This document shows, one piece after another, positions 42,849 through 52,533 of a stretch of DNA of 64,000 nt; the stretch's first letter is position 1, and every line of letters starts with the position of its first letter. A program made the position numbers and the translations under genes. The stretch comes from Gardnerella vaginalis 1500E (lineage in GTDB: Bacteria > Actinomycetota > Actinomycetes > Actinomycetales > Bifidobacteriaceae): assembly GCF_000263595.1 (NCBI RefSeq), contig NZ_ADES01000001.1, forward strand, positions 62,001-126,000, given 5' to 3'. The notes under the pieces were generated by a model. It was given only the letters and a program-made list of their open reading frames with translations, did no database searches and was not told where the DNA came from.

Positions 42849-42864
42849 TGTTTCACATGAAACA
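42849..42864. promoter_or_regulatory. parS-like site 5 (upstream of parA)
   Basis: TGTTTCACATGAAACA has one mismatch (A for G in the central CACGTG) and lies about 100 bases before parA, so ParB binding here could also affect the parAB promoter. Confidence 0.75.
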
Positions 42865-43036
42865 TCAACACCTTATTCCATAACTAACTACACATTTTTC
42901 TAATCATAGAACACTAACATCCGTGCTGCTGCACACTCCACACCAAGCACACAAACAACGCACCCACCCGCAGCTTAATTTCGCTACTCTAGTTGCACTT
43001 AGTAAACCACGCAGTTGCGTAACAAACTTAGCGAGT

Positions 43037-43247
43037 CTATGAGTTTTGTGTTGGTGTTTAATGTGTTGAGAGGCTGGAAAAATTGTGTTCAGTGCTAAAA
43101 GAGGACTGAGAAGCTACATTCTTTAAATATAGGCGAACACAATAAGCGCTTTTAGCAGCCAGAGCGCCCGAAGGACGGGACGCACGCAAACACAAATTTT
43201 CCAGCCTCGTCAAAAACAAAAAACTAAATCAGTTACAAAACTCATAG
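43037..43247. repeat. Large nested inverted repeat between rsmG and parA
   Basis: Three sets of complementary arms are nested. The outer arms CTATGAGTTTTGT (43037-43049) and ACAAAACTCATAG (43235-43247) are perfect over 13 bp. The middle arms, 43070-43089 (starting GAGGCTGGAAAA) and 43189-43208 (ending TTTTCCAGCCTC), match over 19 of 20. The inner arms are TGCTAAAAG (43093-43101) and CTTTTAGCA (43149-43157). A small CCCG/CGGG hairpin lies at about 43167-43179. With few wobble pairs, the symmetry holds on both strands, which suits a small non-autonomous mobile element (MITE) as well as a structured RNA. GCGA-like bases flank both ends. I see no ORF inside. The rest of 42752-43324 contains parS site 5 and an ACGCA/TGCGT hairpin near 43009. 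Confidence 0.6.
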
Positions 43248-43324
43248 GCGAAAGCCAAGAACATCGAAAATAAACTCGCGCCACATAAAGCAAGTATTTG
43301 CGCAAACACAAATTTAATTAAAAA

Positions 43325-44035
43325 TCAAGCTTTATCAACTACTACGACTGTAGTCGGCTGCAAGCCAGGAGCAACAGGTGCTTCAAGAATGCGAGGATTT
43401 GCACCACCAGCTTTGCGAATCATTTTTGCAGCTTTTTCTACTTCTGCTTTAGCAGACTTACCTTTTAAGGCAACTAAACTTCCATGCGCTTTTAATAAAG
43501 GAATAGTCCATCCAGCCAATTTTGTCATAGGAGCTACAGCTCTGCACGTTACTACATCAAACGCAGGAATCTCATGTGATTTAATTTTTTCAATAACTTC
43601 GTCTGATCTGCCGTGAAATATAGTAACGTTTTTTAACCCCATAAGGGCAATACACTCGCGCAACCAATCCACGCGACGCTCCATTGGTTCAATTAATGTA
43701 ATGTCATAGTCAGGCAAGCAAGCAGCTAAAACTAAACCAGGAAATCCTCCGCCGCTTCCAACGTCAGCAACTCTTTTTTGCTTACTTTTTTCCGCGACTT
43801 TGCGAACAAAAGGCACAACTGCTGCAGAATTTAATATGTGTCGTTCCCATAAAATTCCCATATCTCGGGGACCGACAAGTCCTCGTATCAAACCTTCTTT
43901 TTGCAGTTTCACGTGAAACACGGAACATTGAGGGAGTGCACTACCAAGAACATCATTTAGCAATGGAGAATTTTCTAATTCATCAATCACAGGCTGAGTG
44001 TTTTCTGCCATCTGAGTAGATTGATTATCGACCAT
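43325..44035 (-). CDS. rsmG: 16S rRNA (guanine527-N7)-methyltransferase RsmG (GidB)
   Basis: This methylates G527 of 16S rRNA with S-adenosylmethionine. The 236 residues have the marks '[20 protein letters not shown]', '[20 protein letters not shown]', '[15 protein letters not shown]' and '[20 protein letters not shown]'. ATG 44035 follows GTGGGGAAA; the frame extends 26 codons further but without conserved sequence. A parS site lies inside the gene. Loss of RsmG is known elsewhere to give low-level streptomycin resistance; the gene is intact here. Confidence 0.93.
   Translation of the reverse strand: MVDNQSTQMAENTQPVIDELENSPLLNDVLGSALPQCSVFHVKLQKEGLIRGLVGPRDMGILWERHILNSAAVVPFVRKVAEKSKQKRVADVGSGGGFPGLVLAACLPDYDITLIEPMERRVDWLRECIALMGLKNVTIFHGRSDEVIEKIKSHEIPAFDVVTCRAVAPMTKLAGWTIPLLKAHGSLVALKGKSAKAEVEKAAKMIRKAGGANPRILEAPVAPGLQPTTVVVVDKA
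43915..43930. promoter_or_regulatory. parS site 6 (inside rsmG)
   Basis: AGTTTCACGTGAAACA, one mismatch at the first base, inside the rsmG coding sequence. Confidence 0.85.
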
Positions 44036-44224
44036 TTTCCCCACACTTATTCGTATCTTGGTATTTTCTAAATATCTAAATCTATTAAAATATAAAGTAA
44101 CATAATTAAACATTTTTTGTTAAAAAATGTTACTTTACGCTGTATTATAAACACTTTCTTCTAAATGCTTTTCCAAAAATTACATTTAGAAAGCAATAGA
44201 ATATTTTAAATGAAGCCTTTAAAA

Positions 44225-44785
44225 TTATTCCTCTACATATTCGTCATCAGAAGAAATCGTATCGTTGATTTCATCAACCACATCTTCTTCAGACCTAGCA
44301 GGCAAATAAACAGTCACATAACGATGTGGTTCTTCACCGTGCGAACGAGAACGCAAACCCTCATCTCGAACAGTGTCATGAATAACCTTGCGCTCAAAGG
44401 AATTCATTGGCTTTAAATCTACGGATTCACCAGTTTCGCGAACTTCATCAACCGCATCCAAAGCAATATCGCGCAAATGTTGGCGCTTACGCTTCAAAAA
44501 ACCATCAACATCGACAATAAGATGAGAACGATCACCAGTTTTTTGCTGAACCGCAAGCCTGCTTAACTGCTGCAAAGCATCAACAACTTCGCCTTCGCGA
44601 CCGATTAAATGCTTAATATCAGTGTCATCGTCTGCAACAATCTGAATCATTGGACGATTATTGCGAATGCCCATCTCAATATCGCCTTCATAATCAGCAA
44701 TATCAAGCAAACCTTCTAAATAATCGGCAGCAATATCAGCTTCTTCGTTGAGCTGGTCAACCGTCTTCTTATCGTCTTGTACCAT
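44225..44785 (-). CDS. jag: Jag/KhpB RNA-binding protein (KH and R3H domains)
   Basis: The 186-residue protein has an acidic N-terminus, a KH domain ('IKHLIGREGEVVDALQQLSR', about residues 75-95) and an R3H domain ('NSFERKVIHDTVRDEGLRSR', about 130-150, with the Arg-x3-His spacing). KhpB with KhpA binds RNAs and influences cell division and wall synthesis in Gram-positive bacteria. It follows yidC, as in most actinobacteria and firmicutes. A GAGTAAG ribosome site precedes the ATG. Confidence 0.9.
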   Translation of the reverse strand: MVQDDKKTVDQLNEEADIAADYLEGLLDIADYEGDIEMGIRNNRPMIQIVADDDTDIKHLIGREGEVVDALQQLSRLAVQQKTGDRSHLIVDVDGFLKRKRQHLRDIALDAVDEVRETGESVDLKPMNSFERKVIHDTVRDEGLRSRSHGEEPHRYVTVYLPARSEEDVVDEINDTISSDDEYVEE

Positions 44786-44920
44786 TACTTACTCCTTATC
44801 GTGACTTAAAAATTCACGTTGCAAAATTCTGAAGTCTAGTTTAGCGGATAATAAAGCCAAATAAATAATTTTTAAAGAGTTATTTAATCACCTTTATTAA
44901 GCGCTTAACATATTTAATTA

Positions 44921-45934
44921 CTACTTTTTTGATACTTTACGCTTGCGTTGTGGCTGCTTACGCTGGAATCCTTCAGTTTCCCTGCGTTCAGCCTCTTCGC
45001 GCGCTTTCTGAAGATTTTCTTCTTCAATAGAAGGTAAACCTTCACGCTTTCTGCGCTCTGTTTCTTTTTTGTAATCTCTCTTCTCTTTCTCTTCAGCTGC
45101 AGGAGAGCCAGGAGTTGGGAAAGCATATACCTGCCAAATAGAGCGAAGCATATTCATAATGTTGTTAACCAACCAATAAACAAGCATTGCAAACGGAAGA
45201 GCAAATGCGGAGAAAACATAAATCAGCGGGAATCCCCACATCATGAGTTTTTGCATGGTGTATTGACTACCTTGCTTAGACTCTGGAGGAAGATTCTTAC
45301 GAATATTGTTAAATTGCATGTACCACATTGCTGCACACATAAGTACAACAAATATTACTATTACGATTTTGCCTGTTAGTTGAACAGTCATAAATGTGTC
45401 TGCAACGCCTACTCCAAATACGTGAGTTTTTATAAACTGCTGAGCTGTTGCAGCATCAAAAGCGCCAAGAGCGGCATGCTTTCCTCGAGCAATAAAAGGG
45501 ATAACCGAAAGCGTGTACCAAATGCTCATGAACGCAGGACCTTGAATCATCATAGGCAAGCAGCTTCCTGCAGGATTAGCATTATTATCCTGATACAGCT
45601 TCATCATTTCTCGCTGCATTGCTTCCTTGCTTGCAGCATCATTTTTACCCTTATACTTTTGCTGAATTTTCTTCATTTTAGGCGCAATAGCCTGCATGTT
45701 ACGCATGCCTTTAATGCTTTTTATAAAAGCTGGGAATATGCATGCGTGCACAACAAGCACAAGGAAAACTATTGAGAAGACCCAAGAAAATCCAATTTCG
45801 TTCATACCAATAAGAACTAGGAACTTATGGCACAAGGTCATTACCTGAGTCATAAGCCATTCAATTGGAGTAAGAATCTTATAGAACCATCCTAATAATC
45901 CATTATCAAGTAAGAAGTGATCCTGATTAAACAT
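44921..45934 (-). CDS. yidC: Membrane protein insertase YidC
   Basis: This inserts and folds membrane proteins alone or with Sec. The 337 residues have five membrane segments: after a short N-terminus come 'FSWVFSIVFLVLVVHACIFP' with the hydrophilic hairpin 'KIQQKYKGKNDAASKEAMQR' and 'GSCLPMMIQGPAFMSIWYTL'. The C-terminal tail is long and strongly basic ('QRKQPQRKRKVSKK'), as in ribosome-binding YidC types. The start overlaps the yidD stop by one base. Confidence 0.94.
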   Translation of the reverse strand: MFNQDHFLLDNGLLGWFYKILTPIEWLMTQVMTLCHKFLVLIGMNEIGFSWVFSIVFLVLVVHACIFPAFIKSIKGMRNMQAIAPKMKKIQQKYKGKNDAASKEAMQREMMKLYQDNNANPAGSCLPMMIQGPAFMSIWYTLSVIPFIARGKHAALGAFDAATAQQFIKTHVFGVGVADTFMTVQLTGKIVIVIFVVLMCAAMWYMQFNNIRKNLPPESKQGSQYTMQKLMMWGFPLIYVFSAFALPFAMLVYWLVNNIMNMLRSIWQVYAFPTPGSPAAEEKEKRDYKKETERRKREGLPSIEEENLQKAREEAERRETEGFQRKQPQRKRKVSKK

Positions 45935-46257
45935 TAGTTTTCCTTGTCTTCTTCAGCCAAGGGAGTTAGCCGTGGCTCTTCATGCGCTTTAGACCAAGCG
46001 CAACGGTAAAAGATTGAATATTTACGTGGCACATCATCAATACTGCAACTGGTCCATGGTCTGCAGCGAAGTAGCCTTAATACTGCAAGAATACCACCTC
46101 TTAATGCACCATAGCGAGAAACAGCTTCTATAGCATATCTAGAACATGTGGGGTAGTATCTGCAGCAAGCTGGTCTATTTGCAGAAATTTTCTTCTGATA
46201 CCAGCGTATGGCGCGAATTATTCCGCGAGCAATATAGCTTTTCTTGCTACGCATCAT
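45934..46257 (-). CDS. yidD: Membrane protein insertion efficiency factor YidD
   Basis: A small protein of about 107 residues with the YidD core 'RAIRWYQKKISANRPACCRY' and 'YPTCSRYAIEAVSRYGALRG', and three conserved Cys. It assists YidC. The frame opens at ATG 46269, but AAAGGC lies directly against that codon; the Met codons at 46257 and 46254 have GGTGA at a workable distance, so I take 46257. An unusual 35-residue tail follows the conserved part. It sits between rnpA and yidC in the standard order. Confidence 0.9.
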   Translation of the reverse strand: MMRSKKSYIARGIIRAIRWYQKKISANRPACCRYYPTCSRYAIEAVSRYGALRGGILAVLRLLRCRPWTSCSIDDVPRKYSIFYRCAWSKAHEEPRLTPLAEEDKEN

Positions 46258-46296
46258 AATGGTCACCATGCCTTTATTAAAAATCAGTTATTTCTG

Positions 46297-46791
46297 TCAG
46301 TTATTTTTAACTGCTTCGTGAAGGTCATGCTCATGCACAGTTTTTAATAATTCACTAATTTTAGCAAAAAGTTTTTCTATCTGCCTATGCAACGAATCAA
46401 ATGATGATTCTGCTGCAGTCGGTTTTGCACGTAACACAACATCACATCCGTAAGGTAGTAATGATTCACAATCTTTAGCAATAACCCTAAGTCTGCGCTT
46501 CACTTTATTGCGAATTACAGCTTTACCTACCGATTTAGATACAGCAAGACCTAACCTCTTGGCATCCTCACTATTTTGAGAAGGCGTTAAGGTATCAGAA
46601 AATGCCGCGGGAATACTATTTCCAAAACCCGTGGCAATACAATCTAAACTCACACTTCTATCTTCGTTAGGTGTGTTCTTAAGGGACGTATCGTCACGCA
46701 TCACATAATGCGCGACGATATCTCGCGAACTCACTTTGCGTCGCTTCTTTAGAACCGCAACAAAATCGCGGTGGCTTTTCAGCCTTTCCAT
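46297..46791 (-). CDS. rnpA: Ribonuclease P protein component
   Basis: This protein assists the catalytic RNA in 5' tRNA maturation. The 164 residues are longer than the usual 115-130 because an insertion of about 35 residues ('[20 protein letters not shown]' and after) splits the first strands from the conserved '[20 protein letters not shown]' with the RNR-type motif 'RNKVKRRLR'. rpmH is 21 bases upstream. The cognate rnpB RNA is not in this window. Confidence 0.92.
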   Translation of the reverse strand: MERLKSHRDFVAVLKKRRKVSSRDIVAHYVMRDDTSLKNTPNEDRSVSLDCIATGFGNSIPAAFSDTLTPSQNSEDAKRLGLAVSKSVGKAVIRNKVKRRLRVIAKDCESLLPYGCDVVLRAKPTAAESSFDSLHRQIEKLFAKISELLKTVHEHDLHEAVKNN

Positions 46792-46812
46792 GTTTTACGA
46801 CGCTACCTTAAC

Positions 46813-46947
46813 TCAGGCAGACAGTGTCTTGCGACCCTTGGCACGACGACGATTGATTACGGCGCGGCCAGCACGCGTACGCATACGAACGCGGAAGCCG
46901 TGCTTCATGTGACGACGACGGTTATTTGGCTGGAATGTCCTCTTCAT
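46813..46947 (-). CDS. rpmH: 50S ribosomal protein L34
   Basis: The 44-residue, very basic protein begins '[20 protein letters not shown]' and ends '[13 protein letters not shown]', the full L34 pattern. AGGAGC stands seven bases before ATG 46947; longer in-frame starts to 46998 add unrelated residues. First gene of the rpmH-rnpA-yidD-yidC-jag operon, divergent from dnaA. Confidence 0.96.
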   Translation of the reverse strand: MKRTFQPNNRRRHMKHGFRVRMRTRAGRAVINRRRAKGRKTLSA

Positions 46948-47324
46948 AAATATGCTCCTGTATTCAACCATGCAAAAGCATGGCCCCGTATGAGTCAAGC
47001 TCTACTAAAATACTCTTACCCCTCACCAATAGTCAAAACTCCATATTTTTTGAGCATTTTATTTAACTTGTTTAGATACACTAAAAAACATTTTGTTCAC
47101 ACTTTTATTACATTTTATTATTTATTAAAAACGTTGAAAAATAGCCAAAATCTCAGTACTAACTTATCCACAAATTACACACATGTTATTCACAATTGAG
47201 CAATTTCAACACGCTAGACGGTGGATAACTTCGTAGGGTCAGAGTAAACATGATTTACTGACACTTTGAAAACATGTGCGCGCGAATGGCAATTGCTACG
47301 CACTAATCACAGGTTGGGGGTGAA
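46948..47324. promoter_or_regulatory. rpmH-dnaA divergent region with DnaA boxes
   Basis: This 377-base AT-rich gap holds both divergent promoters. DnaA boxes: TTATCCACA at 47164-47172 (perfect), TTATTCACA at 47186-47194, and GGTGGATAA at 47220-47228 (one mismatch). They lie where DnaA would autoregulate its own gene and may belong to the origin. No ORF or RNA is supported here. Confidence 0.8.
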
Positions 47325-48989
47325 ATGGCTGATACATTAGGCGAACATAAATCGGAAGCTGAATCAATTTGGTCTAATACGCTTACTGTCTTGCAGCATA
47401 ATGCCCTTTTAACCGCTAGGGATAAGGGTTGGTTTGAAGGTGTAACACCGGAAGCAATCTTTGGAACGACTATTGTTTTGTGCGTGTCGAATGCGGAAGC
47501 ACAGCAGGCTTTGCAAAACGAGCTTAATTCTCCACTTTTAACAGCTCTAAAAATTTGTACAGGCAAAGACATGTTTCCTGCTTTTAAAATTGTTCCTAAC
47601 TCTAATTTTCAGAATAATTCTGTAACAAATGGAGCATCTGAATTATCTCAGCAAAACAATCGTGCAGCTAATTTAAATAATAATATTTCAGCTGCAGCTG
47701 TTCCTCCTGTTGTTACTATTCCAAGTCAAGATTCTGAAAATTTATTATCAAGATCTTCTAACCTTGCTTCGTCTGAATTTGTTAGTGAAATGGTTAATAA
47801 TAAAAAAATTTCATCAAATTCTACTTTGCAACCAGATTTTGATAATGCTACTGGATTATCAACTCTTAAACAAACACAAATCTCTTCATCTTCTGCACAA
47901 TCTCCACAACAAACTGTTTCTGTGCAGAGAGATGCGATTACGCATTTAAATACTTGCGCAACTTTTGACACATTTGTTCCGGGAGATTCAAATCGTTTTG
48001 CTAGAACGGTAGCGCTTGCTGTTGCCGAAGGATCCGGACGAGATTTTAATCCTTTATGTATTTATGGTGGATCCGGTCTTGGTAAAACTCACTTGCTTAA
48101 TGCAATTGGCAATTATGCTTTAGTAAAAGACACTTCGCTTAAGGTTCGTTACGTTACTAGCGAGGAATTTACTAACGAATTTATTGAAGCTCTTCAAACA
48201 CCTAATCAAAGTCAAGGTCAAATAGCTGAATTTAATAGGCGTTATCGAGAAGTTGATGTTCTTCTTATTGATGACATCCAATTCTTGGGCGGAAAAGAAG
48301 CAACTCTTGAACAATTCTTCCACACTTTTAATTCCTTATACCAGGCAAATAAGCGAATAGTTATTGCTTCAGATGTTGCTCCAAAAAATCTTAAAGGATT
48401 TGAAGCTCGTTTAATTTCCAGGTTTGAATCTGGTCTTACCGTAGACATTAAGCCGCCAGACTTGGAAACGCGTATTGCAATTTTAAGAATGATGGCTTCA
48501 ATGAATCACTGTAATGTTCCAAGTGATGTGCTTGATTTAATTGCAGAAAGATTTACTGAAAATATTCGAGAACTTGAAGGTGCTTTAACTCGCGTTACAG
48601 CTGTAGCATCTTTAAGTAATCAGCCTGTAAGTAAAGCTTTAGCAGAACAAGCTTTACAAGACTTTTTTGCTACAGATATTGAAGTTCGTCCAACTGATAT
48701 TATTAGTCAAGTTGCTCAATACTTCCATATGACATTTGATGAACTTGTTGGTCGTCAGCGTACAAAAAATGTTGCTCTTGCGCGTCAAATTGCTATGTAT
48801 CTTGCTCGAGAGATGACAAGTATGAGCTTGGTTGATATTGGCGAAGTTTTTGGTGGTAGAGATCATACAACTGTAATGCACGCTTATACTCGTGTAAGTG
48901 GAGAGATGCAGGAAAAGCAGGAAATTTACAATTATGTTATGGAATTAACGGTTAGGTTAAAACAAAATCCTGTAGATCATAGGAATTAA
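47325..48989 (+). CDS. dnaA: Chromosomal replication initiator DnaA
   Basis: This AAA+ protein binds DnaA boxes and melts the origin. The 554 residues comprise domain I (about 1-85), a long Asn/Ser/Gln-rich domain II linker (about 90-205), and the AAA+ domain with Walker A '[20 protein letters not shown]' and Walker B '[15 protein letters not shown]'. The C-terminal DNA-binding domain has '[20 protein letters not shown]'. GGGGGTGA precedes ATG 47325 at good spacing. Confidence 0.97.
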   Translation: MADTLGEHKSEAESIWSNTLTVLQHNALLTARDKGWFEGVTPEAIFGTTIVLCVSNAEAQQALQNELNSPLLTALKICTGKDMFPAFKIVPNSNFQNNSVTNGASELSQQNNRAANLNNNISAAAVPPVVTIPSQDSENLLSRSSNLASSEFVSEMVNNKKISSNSTLQPDFDNATGLSTLKQTQISSSSAQSPQQTVSVQRDAITHLNTCATFDTFVPGDSNRFARTVALAVAEGSGRDFNPLCIYGGSGLGKTHLLNAIGNYALVKDTSLKVRYVTSEEFTNEFIEALQTPNQSQGQIAEFNRRYREVDVLLIDDIQFLGGKEATLEQFFHTFNSLYQANKRIVIASDVAPKNLKGFEARLISRFESGLTVDIKPPDLETRIAILRMMASMNHCNVPSDVLDLIAERFTENIRELEGALTRVTAVASLSNQPVSKALAEQALQDFFATDIEVRPTDIISQVAQYFHMTFDELVGRQRTKNVALARQIAMYLAREMTSMSLVDIGEVFGGRDHTTVMHAYTRVSGEMQEKQEIYNYVMELTVRLKQNPVDHRN

Positions 48990-49421
48990 AAATAACTTTT
49001 CCACTGTTTTATGAAGATTTGTTTATAAATTTTTTTAAAGTTATCCACATACTTAATAACAAATGTGGGTAAAAGCTGAGTATAACTCGTGGAAAACGCC
49101 GTTTTTAAATGTTAATAAGTCGTGTATAAGAGCTTTGAAAATGTTAATACATTAAAAAATAGCTTTTACTGTGGATAACTCGACAACTTGTACACATTAT
49201 TGTTAGACACTTATTAACAGCTTTAAAATGTTAATAACCTATATATTACGCGCCTAAGTAAGAGTTTTCCACATATACACAGCTTTTATTATGACTACTA
49301 CTTTATTTACTTATTTATTAATAAAATTTATAAATCTTTGTTAGCTTATAAATTTTAAAGACTACAGATATGTGCACTAATACTGTAGAATGATTGCAGA
49401 CTTTAAACGAAAAGAGGAAGC
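48990..49421. other. Origin of replication (oriC), dnaA-dnaN intergenic region
   Basis: The 432 bases contain DnaA boxes TTATCCACA (49041-49049), TGTGGGTAA (49064-49072, one mismatch), CGTGGAAAA (49088-49096, weak), TGTGGATAA (49170-49178), TTGTACACA (49188-49196, weak) and TTTTCCACA (49265-49273). The stretch 49290-49375 is almost pure A/T and is the probable unwinding element. Position between dnaA and dnaN is the usual actinobacterial oriC site, and genes on the two sides diverge from it (rpmH-to-parB minus, dnaA-to-gyrA plus). Confidence 0.88.
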
Positions 49422-50546
49422 ATGAAAGTAGAAGTCAACTCTGCATCATTTGCTGATGCTGTAGCTTGGACTACACGCGTTATAGATTCTAGGCCTGCAA
49501 ACCCTATTCTTGCAGGTCTAAAAATTGAAGCAACAAATGGAACACTGCAACTTTCTGCCTTCAACTATCAAATTTCTAGCCTAAACCATATTGAAGCTGG
49601 CATTGATGAAGAAGGTAGTGTACTTGTACTAGGCAAATTAATGGCCGATATTACAAAGTCCCTTCCTGCAGAAAATACTTATTTAAGTTCAGAAAACAAT
49701 TTATTAACTATTACTTCTGGAAAATCAACATTTACTCTTCAACTTATGCCTTTAGGAGAATATCCTGATTTACCTGCTCTTCCTAATAAGTTGGGTCAAG
49801 TTGATGCCCCAACATTTATTCAAGCAGTTAATCAGGCTTCTGTTTCTATTTCTAGAGAAGAAAATAGACCAGTTTTAACAGGCATTCGAATGCAGTTTGA
49901 AGATGACACTGTTACTATGACTTCAACTGATAGATTCCGTTTATCTCGTTCTACTTTTAAGTGGACTCCAGAAAATGAAAATACTAATTCTGTAACTCTT
50001 GTTCGTGGTACTTTATTACGAGATATTGCTCGCTCTTTTGATGATCATCAGAACGTTATTATTGATTTTGACGAAAAAGATCCAACATTACTAGGTTTTG
50101 AAAATTCTGGTAGAAATAGTACTTCACAACTTATTGATGGCGAATTTCCTTCTGTAGATAGGCTTTTTGTTGATGACTATCCAATTCACGCTGTTATTAA
50201 TAGACAAGATTTAATTAATTCTATTAAAAGAGTTTCTTTGGTAGCAGAAAAGAATGCTCCTATTAGAATGACTTTTGCAAATCAAGAATTAACTTTAAGT
50301 GCTGGTGCTGCTGACGAATCTCAAGCAAAAGAAGTTCTTGACATTGACATGGATGGTGAAGAAATTACAGTTGCTTTTAATCCTTTATATTTGATTGAAG
50401 GTTTAAGTGCAATTACTGAACCATTCGTTCATATGAAAATGGCAACTGCAGTAAAACCTGTTGAATTTAATGGTCAACAAGAATCAGACGGTGACGAATC
50501 TATGAATTACCGTTATTTGCTTGTTCCTATGCGTTTTAATAATTAG
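49422..50546 (+). CDS. dnaN: DNA polymerase III sliding clamp (beta subunit)
   Basis: The 374-residue ring-forming clamp holds the polymerase on DNA. It shows the three repeated clamp domains, with 'MKVEVNSASFADAVAWTTRV' at the start, 'SREENRPVLTGIRMQFEDDT' at the second domain and the ending 'YRYLLVPMRFNN', which corresponds to the conserved C-terminal MPMR motif. GAGGAAG lies just before the ATG. It is followed by recF 108 bases later. Confidence 0.96.
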   Translation: MKVEVNSASFADAVAWTTRVIDSRPANPILAGLKIEATNGTLQLSAFNYQISSLNHIEAGIDEEGSVLVLGKLMADITKSLPAENTYLSSENNLLTITSGKSTFTLQLMPLGEYPDLPALPNKLGQVDAPTFIQAVNQASVSISREENRPVLTGIRMQFEDDTVTMTSTDRFRLSRSTFKWTPENENTNSVTLVRGTLLRDIARSFDDHQNVIIDFDEKDPTLLGFENSGRNSTSQLIDGEFPSVDRLFVDDYPIHAVINRQDLINSIKRVSLVAEKNAPIRMTFANQELTLSAGAADESQAKEVLDIDMDGEEITVAFNPLYLIEGLSAITEPFVHMKMATAVKPVEFNGQQESDGDESMNYRYLLVPMRFNN

Positions 50547-50654
50547 TTTTTAACATTAGTTGTGATATTACATTTTGTTGCAGCATCTTTTTACTGTAGA
50601 ATGTAATATCACAATTTTTTATGTTTTATTTTTAAAAGAAAGGGTAATAAAGAA

Positions 50655-51863
50655 ATGTATATTTCGAGAATTGCCCTTGATACTTTTCGTTCTTGGAATC
50701 ATATAATTTTTGATTGCAAACCAGGAATTAATATTATTTACGGCAACAATGGTCTTGGCAAAACAAATATTGTTGAATCTCTCGAATTTGTTGGTACTGG
50801 AATAAGTCATCGTACTTCTTCAACATTGCCTCTTATAAGAAAAGGATATGAAAAATCCACTATAAGACTAAATACGCGTAAAAATGATGAAGAAACAACT
50901 TATGAAGTTAATATTTTTTTAAAAGGAACAAATAGGGCTCGTATTAATAACGGAAAATCCCTTTATATGAGAGATATTTTAGGCCATTTACCAGTAGTTT
51001 CTTTTACGCCTAGTGATCAATTACTTATTTCTGGAGATCCAACTGTTAGACGTACTTTTATAGATCAAGCAGGATTATTACTATTACCAAACTATTCTCA
51101 AATTTTGCAAAATTTTAAGCATATTTCTAAACAGCGTGCTGCATTATTAAAAAGTATTAGAGAATTTTCAAATAATAATCAACCAATTTCATTATCTGGT
51201 TTAGAAATTTGGACTGGTAAATTTATTGAATCTGGAATTATTCTTACACAAGCTAGACAAAAAGTAGTAAATATTCTTGATAAATATTTTAATAAAATTA
51301 TTAAATATCTTACTAATAGTGAAGAGTATGCTGAACTAAAATATAATCCTTCTTTTCAAGAGGTAGTTGAAGAAGAAGCAGAAGAAGAAAATAACGTTTT
51401 TAATCTAATAAGTCAACATTTTCAAAGTATTTATGAGGGTGAACTAGCTAGGGGATGTAATCTTATAGGACCTCATAGAGATGATATTGATTTTATGCTT
51501 GATAAAATGTTAGCAAAAGATTTTGCTTCTAATGGAGAATCTTGGACGCTTGCAATAGCTGCAAAAATGGCATTATGCAATGCTTTAGAAGAAAAAAATA
51601 ATGAAAAACCTATTATTATTTTGGATGATGTTTTTGCTCAACTAGATGAAAATAGGCGTAAACAAATCTTGAATTTTGTAGAAAATCAAAATCAGGTTTT
51701 TATTACAACATCTTCTCTTAATGACATACCAAAAAACAGTATTGTTCAAAAAAATAATTTAATAAATATCGAAGATTTATTAAGTCAACAAAATAGTGCT
51801 AATAATACTTATGAAGAACATAACAGTATTTTGAAAAGTATATTAGAACAAAGAAATGCTTAA
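50655..51863 (+). CDS. recF: DNA replication and repair protein RecF
   Basis: This SMC-like ATPase helps load RecA at gaps. The 402 residues have Walker A 'IYGNNGLGKTNIVESLEFVG', the signature 'GESWTLAIAAKMAL' (a variant of the usual QRT/S type) and Walker B 'KPIIILDDVFAQLDENRRKQ'. The gene is very AT-rich even for this region. AAAGGGTAATAAAGAA precedes the ATG. Confidence 0.95.
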   Translation: MYISRIALDTFRSWNHIIFDCKPGINIIYGNNGLGKTNIVESLEFVGTGISHRTSSTLPLIRKGYEKSTIRLNTRKNDEETTYEVNIFLKGTNRARINNGKSLYMRDILGHLPVVSFTPSDQLLISGDPTVRRTFIDQAGLLLLPNYSQILQNFKHISKQRAALLKSIREFSNNNQPISLSGLEIWTGKFIESGIILTQARQKVVNILDKYFNKIIKYLTNSEEYAELKYNPSFQEVVEEEAEEENNVFNLISQHFQSIYEGELARGCNLIGPHRDDIDFMLDKMLAKDFASNGESWTLAIAAKMALCNALEEKNNEKPIIILDDVFAQLDENRRKQILNFVENQNQVFITTSSLNDIPKNSIVQKNNLINIEDLLSQQNSANNTYEEHNSILKSILEQRNA

Positions 51864-51880
51864 ATTTAGAGGATTATTTT

Positions 51881-52342
51881 ATGATTCCTGTTTATAAAAT
51901 ACTTAAGTTAGACACAAGAAAACTACCTGCTATTATTTTTGAACCAATTAATATAAAAGCTGAAAGAGAAAATAATCGTTCTATAAGAGCAGATAAAGCT
52001 TGGGAAAATTTCGGCAAACCAGGTAGAGAACCTAGAGCTTTTTGCGGTATTTTGCAATCTTTTGCGTCTAATAATAATTGGAATAAGCAACTTAATATAG
52101 CAAAATTACGCAATTCTTGGAATGAGGTAGTTGGTGAAAATATTGCAAATCATTGCGAAATAAGTCAAGTTATAAATGAAGTGCTTATTATTAGAGCACA
52201 ATCTGCTGTATGGGCTACTCAACTTTCTTATTTGCTTCCTCAATTAAAAGAAAAAATTAATAATAATCTTTCGGATATTAAAATTAGAGAAATTAAAGTT
52301 ATAGGCCCAACTACAACCGGATTAGGTTCTTGGAGAAGGTAA
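51881..52342 (+). CDS. dciA: DciA-like helicase loader (DUF721)
   Basis: The 153-residue protein has the DUF721 domain ('LRNSWNEVVGENIANHCEIS', then 'IIRAQSAVWATQLSYLLPQL'), a KH-like fold. DciA assists loading of the replicative helicase in bacteria without DnaC or DnaI. Its usual place is between recF and gyrB, as here. AGAGGA is upstream. The client DnaB is at 13860. Confidence 0.88.
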   Translation: MIPVYKILKLDTRKLPAIIFEPINIKAERENNRSIRADKAWENFGKPGREPRAFCGILQSFASNNNWNKQLNIAKLRNSWNEVVGENIANHCEISQVINEVLIIRAQSAVWATQLSYLLPQLKEKINNNLSDIKIREIKVIGPTTTGLGSWRR

Positions 52343-52387
52343 TTTTTTAACTTATAAATATTATAATTTCAAAAAAATAGTAAAAAG

Positions 52388-52407
52388 GCCTCTCATTAAC
52401 GAGAGGC
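52388..52407. terminator. Hairpin between dciA and gyrB
   Basis: GCCTCTC (52388-52394) and GAGAGGC (52401-52407) form a 7-bp stem with an ATTAAC loop. The T-run lies on the minus-strand side (CTTTTTA) while AATATTAT follows on plus, so it may act weakly for dciA or as a bidirectional barrier. Confidence 0.55.
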
Positions 52408-52533
52408 AATATTATATGTATAGAATGTCGTGTAATATAGTTGAAGCGCTAGAATCCCCTTTTATGTGCTTTCTGGCATATGTTGGCTCTGTAAAAGCCT
52501 TGTAATATGAGGCAAATTGTGAAGGGACAAAAA

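Noticed and set aside
43070-43208. RNase P RNA (rnpB) for the inverted-repeat region
   Set aside because: The conserved GAGGAAAGTCCGGGCT-type core and ACAGAAA motif are absent; the structure is a simple nested inverted repeat.
46771-47199. A 142-codon plus-strand frame across rpmH and the dnaA upstream region
   Set aside because: It is antisense to L34 and ends in the DnaA-box region; no conserved protein features.
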